Assembly: GCA_017886705.1 (NCBI GenBank)
Contig: JAGHJJ010000082.1
Span: 1-40,132, forward strand
From: Bacilli bacterium
GTDB lineage: Bacteria; Bacillota_I; Bacilli_A; RF39; UBA660
Direction of reading: 5' to 3'
DNA: 40,132 nucleotides
This document shows positions 40,074 to 40,132 of the stretch, piece by piece. Each line of letters begins with the position of its first letter. The stretch's first letter is position 1. The translations under genes and the position numbers were made by a program. The notes below the pieces were generated by a model, which saw only the letters and a list, made by a program, of their open reading frames with translations, made no database searches and was not told the origin of the DNA.

Positions 40074-40132
40074 ATTATATTTTTCTTCCCTACCTACTAC
40101 ATAACATTTAGATACTATATAACAAACTACCC

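Noticed and set aside
1-40132. CRISPR array, tRNA, rRNA or insertion sequence
   Set aside because: I saw no regularly spaced repeats, no TTCGANNCC-type tRNA arm in the gaps and no transposase or terminal inverted repeats. A covariance-model scan would be needed to be certain about small RNAs.

Overview
The window looks like chromosome from an AT-rich, strictly anaerobic, Gram-positive bacterium of the Bacilli type, such as the uncultured gut lineages related to RF39 or Erysipelotrichia. Supporting signs are the low GC, strong AGGAGG-type ribosome sites, a FemX-type peptidoglycan-bridge enzyme (so it has a cell wall), an [FeFe]-hydrogenase and a class III (oxygen-sensitive) ribonucleotide reductase. 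Trp is written TGG throughout and TGA works as a stop, so the standard bacterial code applies. The genus assignment is inference. Most genes are on the minus strand.

Layout. 1-2.5 kb is a decaying edge: an HD phosphohydrolase, two lipoproteins (one frameshifted at an A8 tract), a fragment of a second HD gene copy and a relic of a pyroglutamyl peptidase. 2.5-5.2 kb is a two-gene [FeFe]-hydrogenase/GltD-like flavoprotein operon with a clear promoter. 5.3-10.7 kb holds a membrane protein, a uracil-DNA-glycosylase-like protein, a degenerate aldo/keto reductase, an acetyltransferase, an endonuclease III-like protein, a divergent HhH-GPD-like protein and a DUF3795 protein. 10.8-12.7 kb has coaD, a zinc-ribbon protein and an ASCH protein cut by an in-frame TGA. 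12.7-15.2 kb (plus strand) has an M16 peptidase pair, only one member of which has the zinc motif. 15.3-16.4 kb has a DUF3298-type protein and a broken deoxyinosine-DNA glycosylase gene.

16.4-19.4 kb is a compact run of extended HAM1/ITPase-like protein, SIS protein, WYL regulator and Nudix hydrolase, which reads as one functional unit of unknown role. It is followed by three related genes of an unrecognised family (19.4-21.7 kb). 21.7-24.9 kb is a copper operon (csoR-copA-VOC-copZ) with a CsoR-type operator lying inside the promoter spacer. 24.9-30 kb has a dCMP deaminase and a mutY-xth-ABC exporter-methyltransferase-like operon. 30-32.3 kb has YlmH and an AbiEi/AbiEii toxin-antitoxin pair whose promoter is enclosed by a long inverted repeat. 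32.7-35.2 kb has FemX and two membrane-anchored proteins.

35.3-38.4 kb is the anaerobic ribonucleotide reductase operon. It is unusual: the NrdD chain ends at its Zn site, and the glycyl-radical motif is encoded by a separate 54-residue ORF between nrdD and nrdG that the ORF track missed. 38.7-40.1 kb has dUTPase and an unknown protein.

Two themes recur. One is nucleotide-pool and base-damage control: dUTPase, dCMP deaminase, HAM1-like, Nudix, UDG-like, Nth-like, HhH-GPD-like, MutY, Xth and a dead inosine glycosylase. The other is gene decay: at least five broken or relic genes lie in the first 16.4 kb. The strongest candidates for something new are the split NrdD, the HAM1-SIS-WYL-Nudix cassette and the three-paralogue family.
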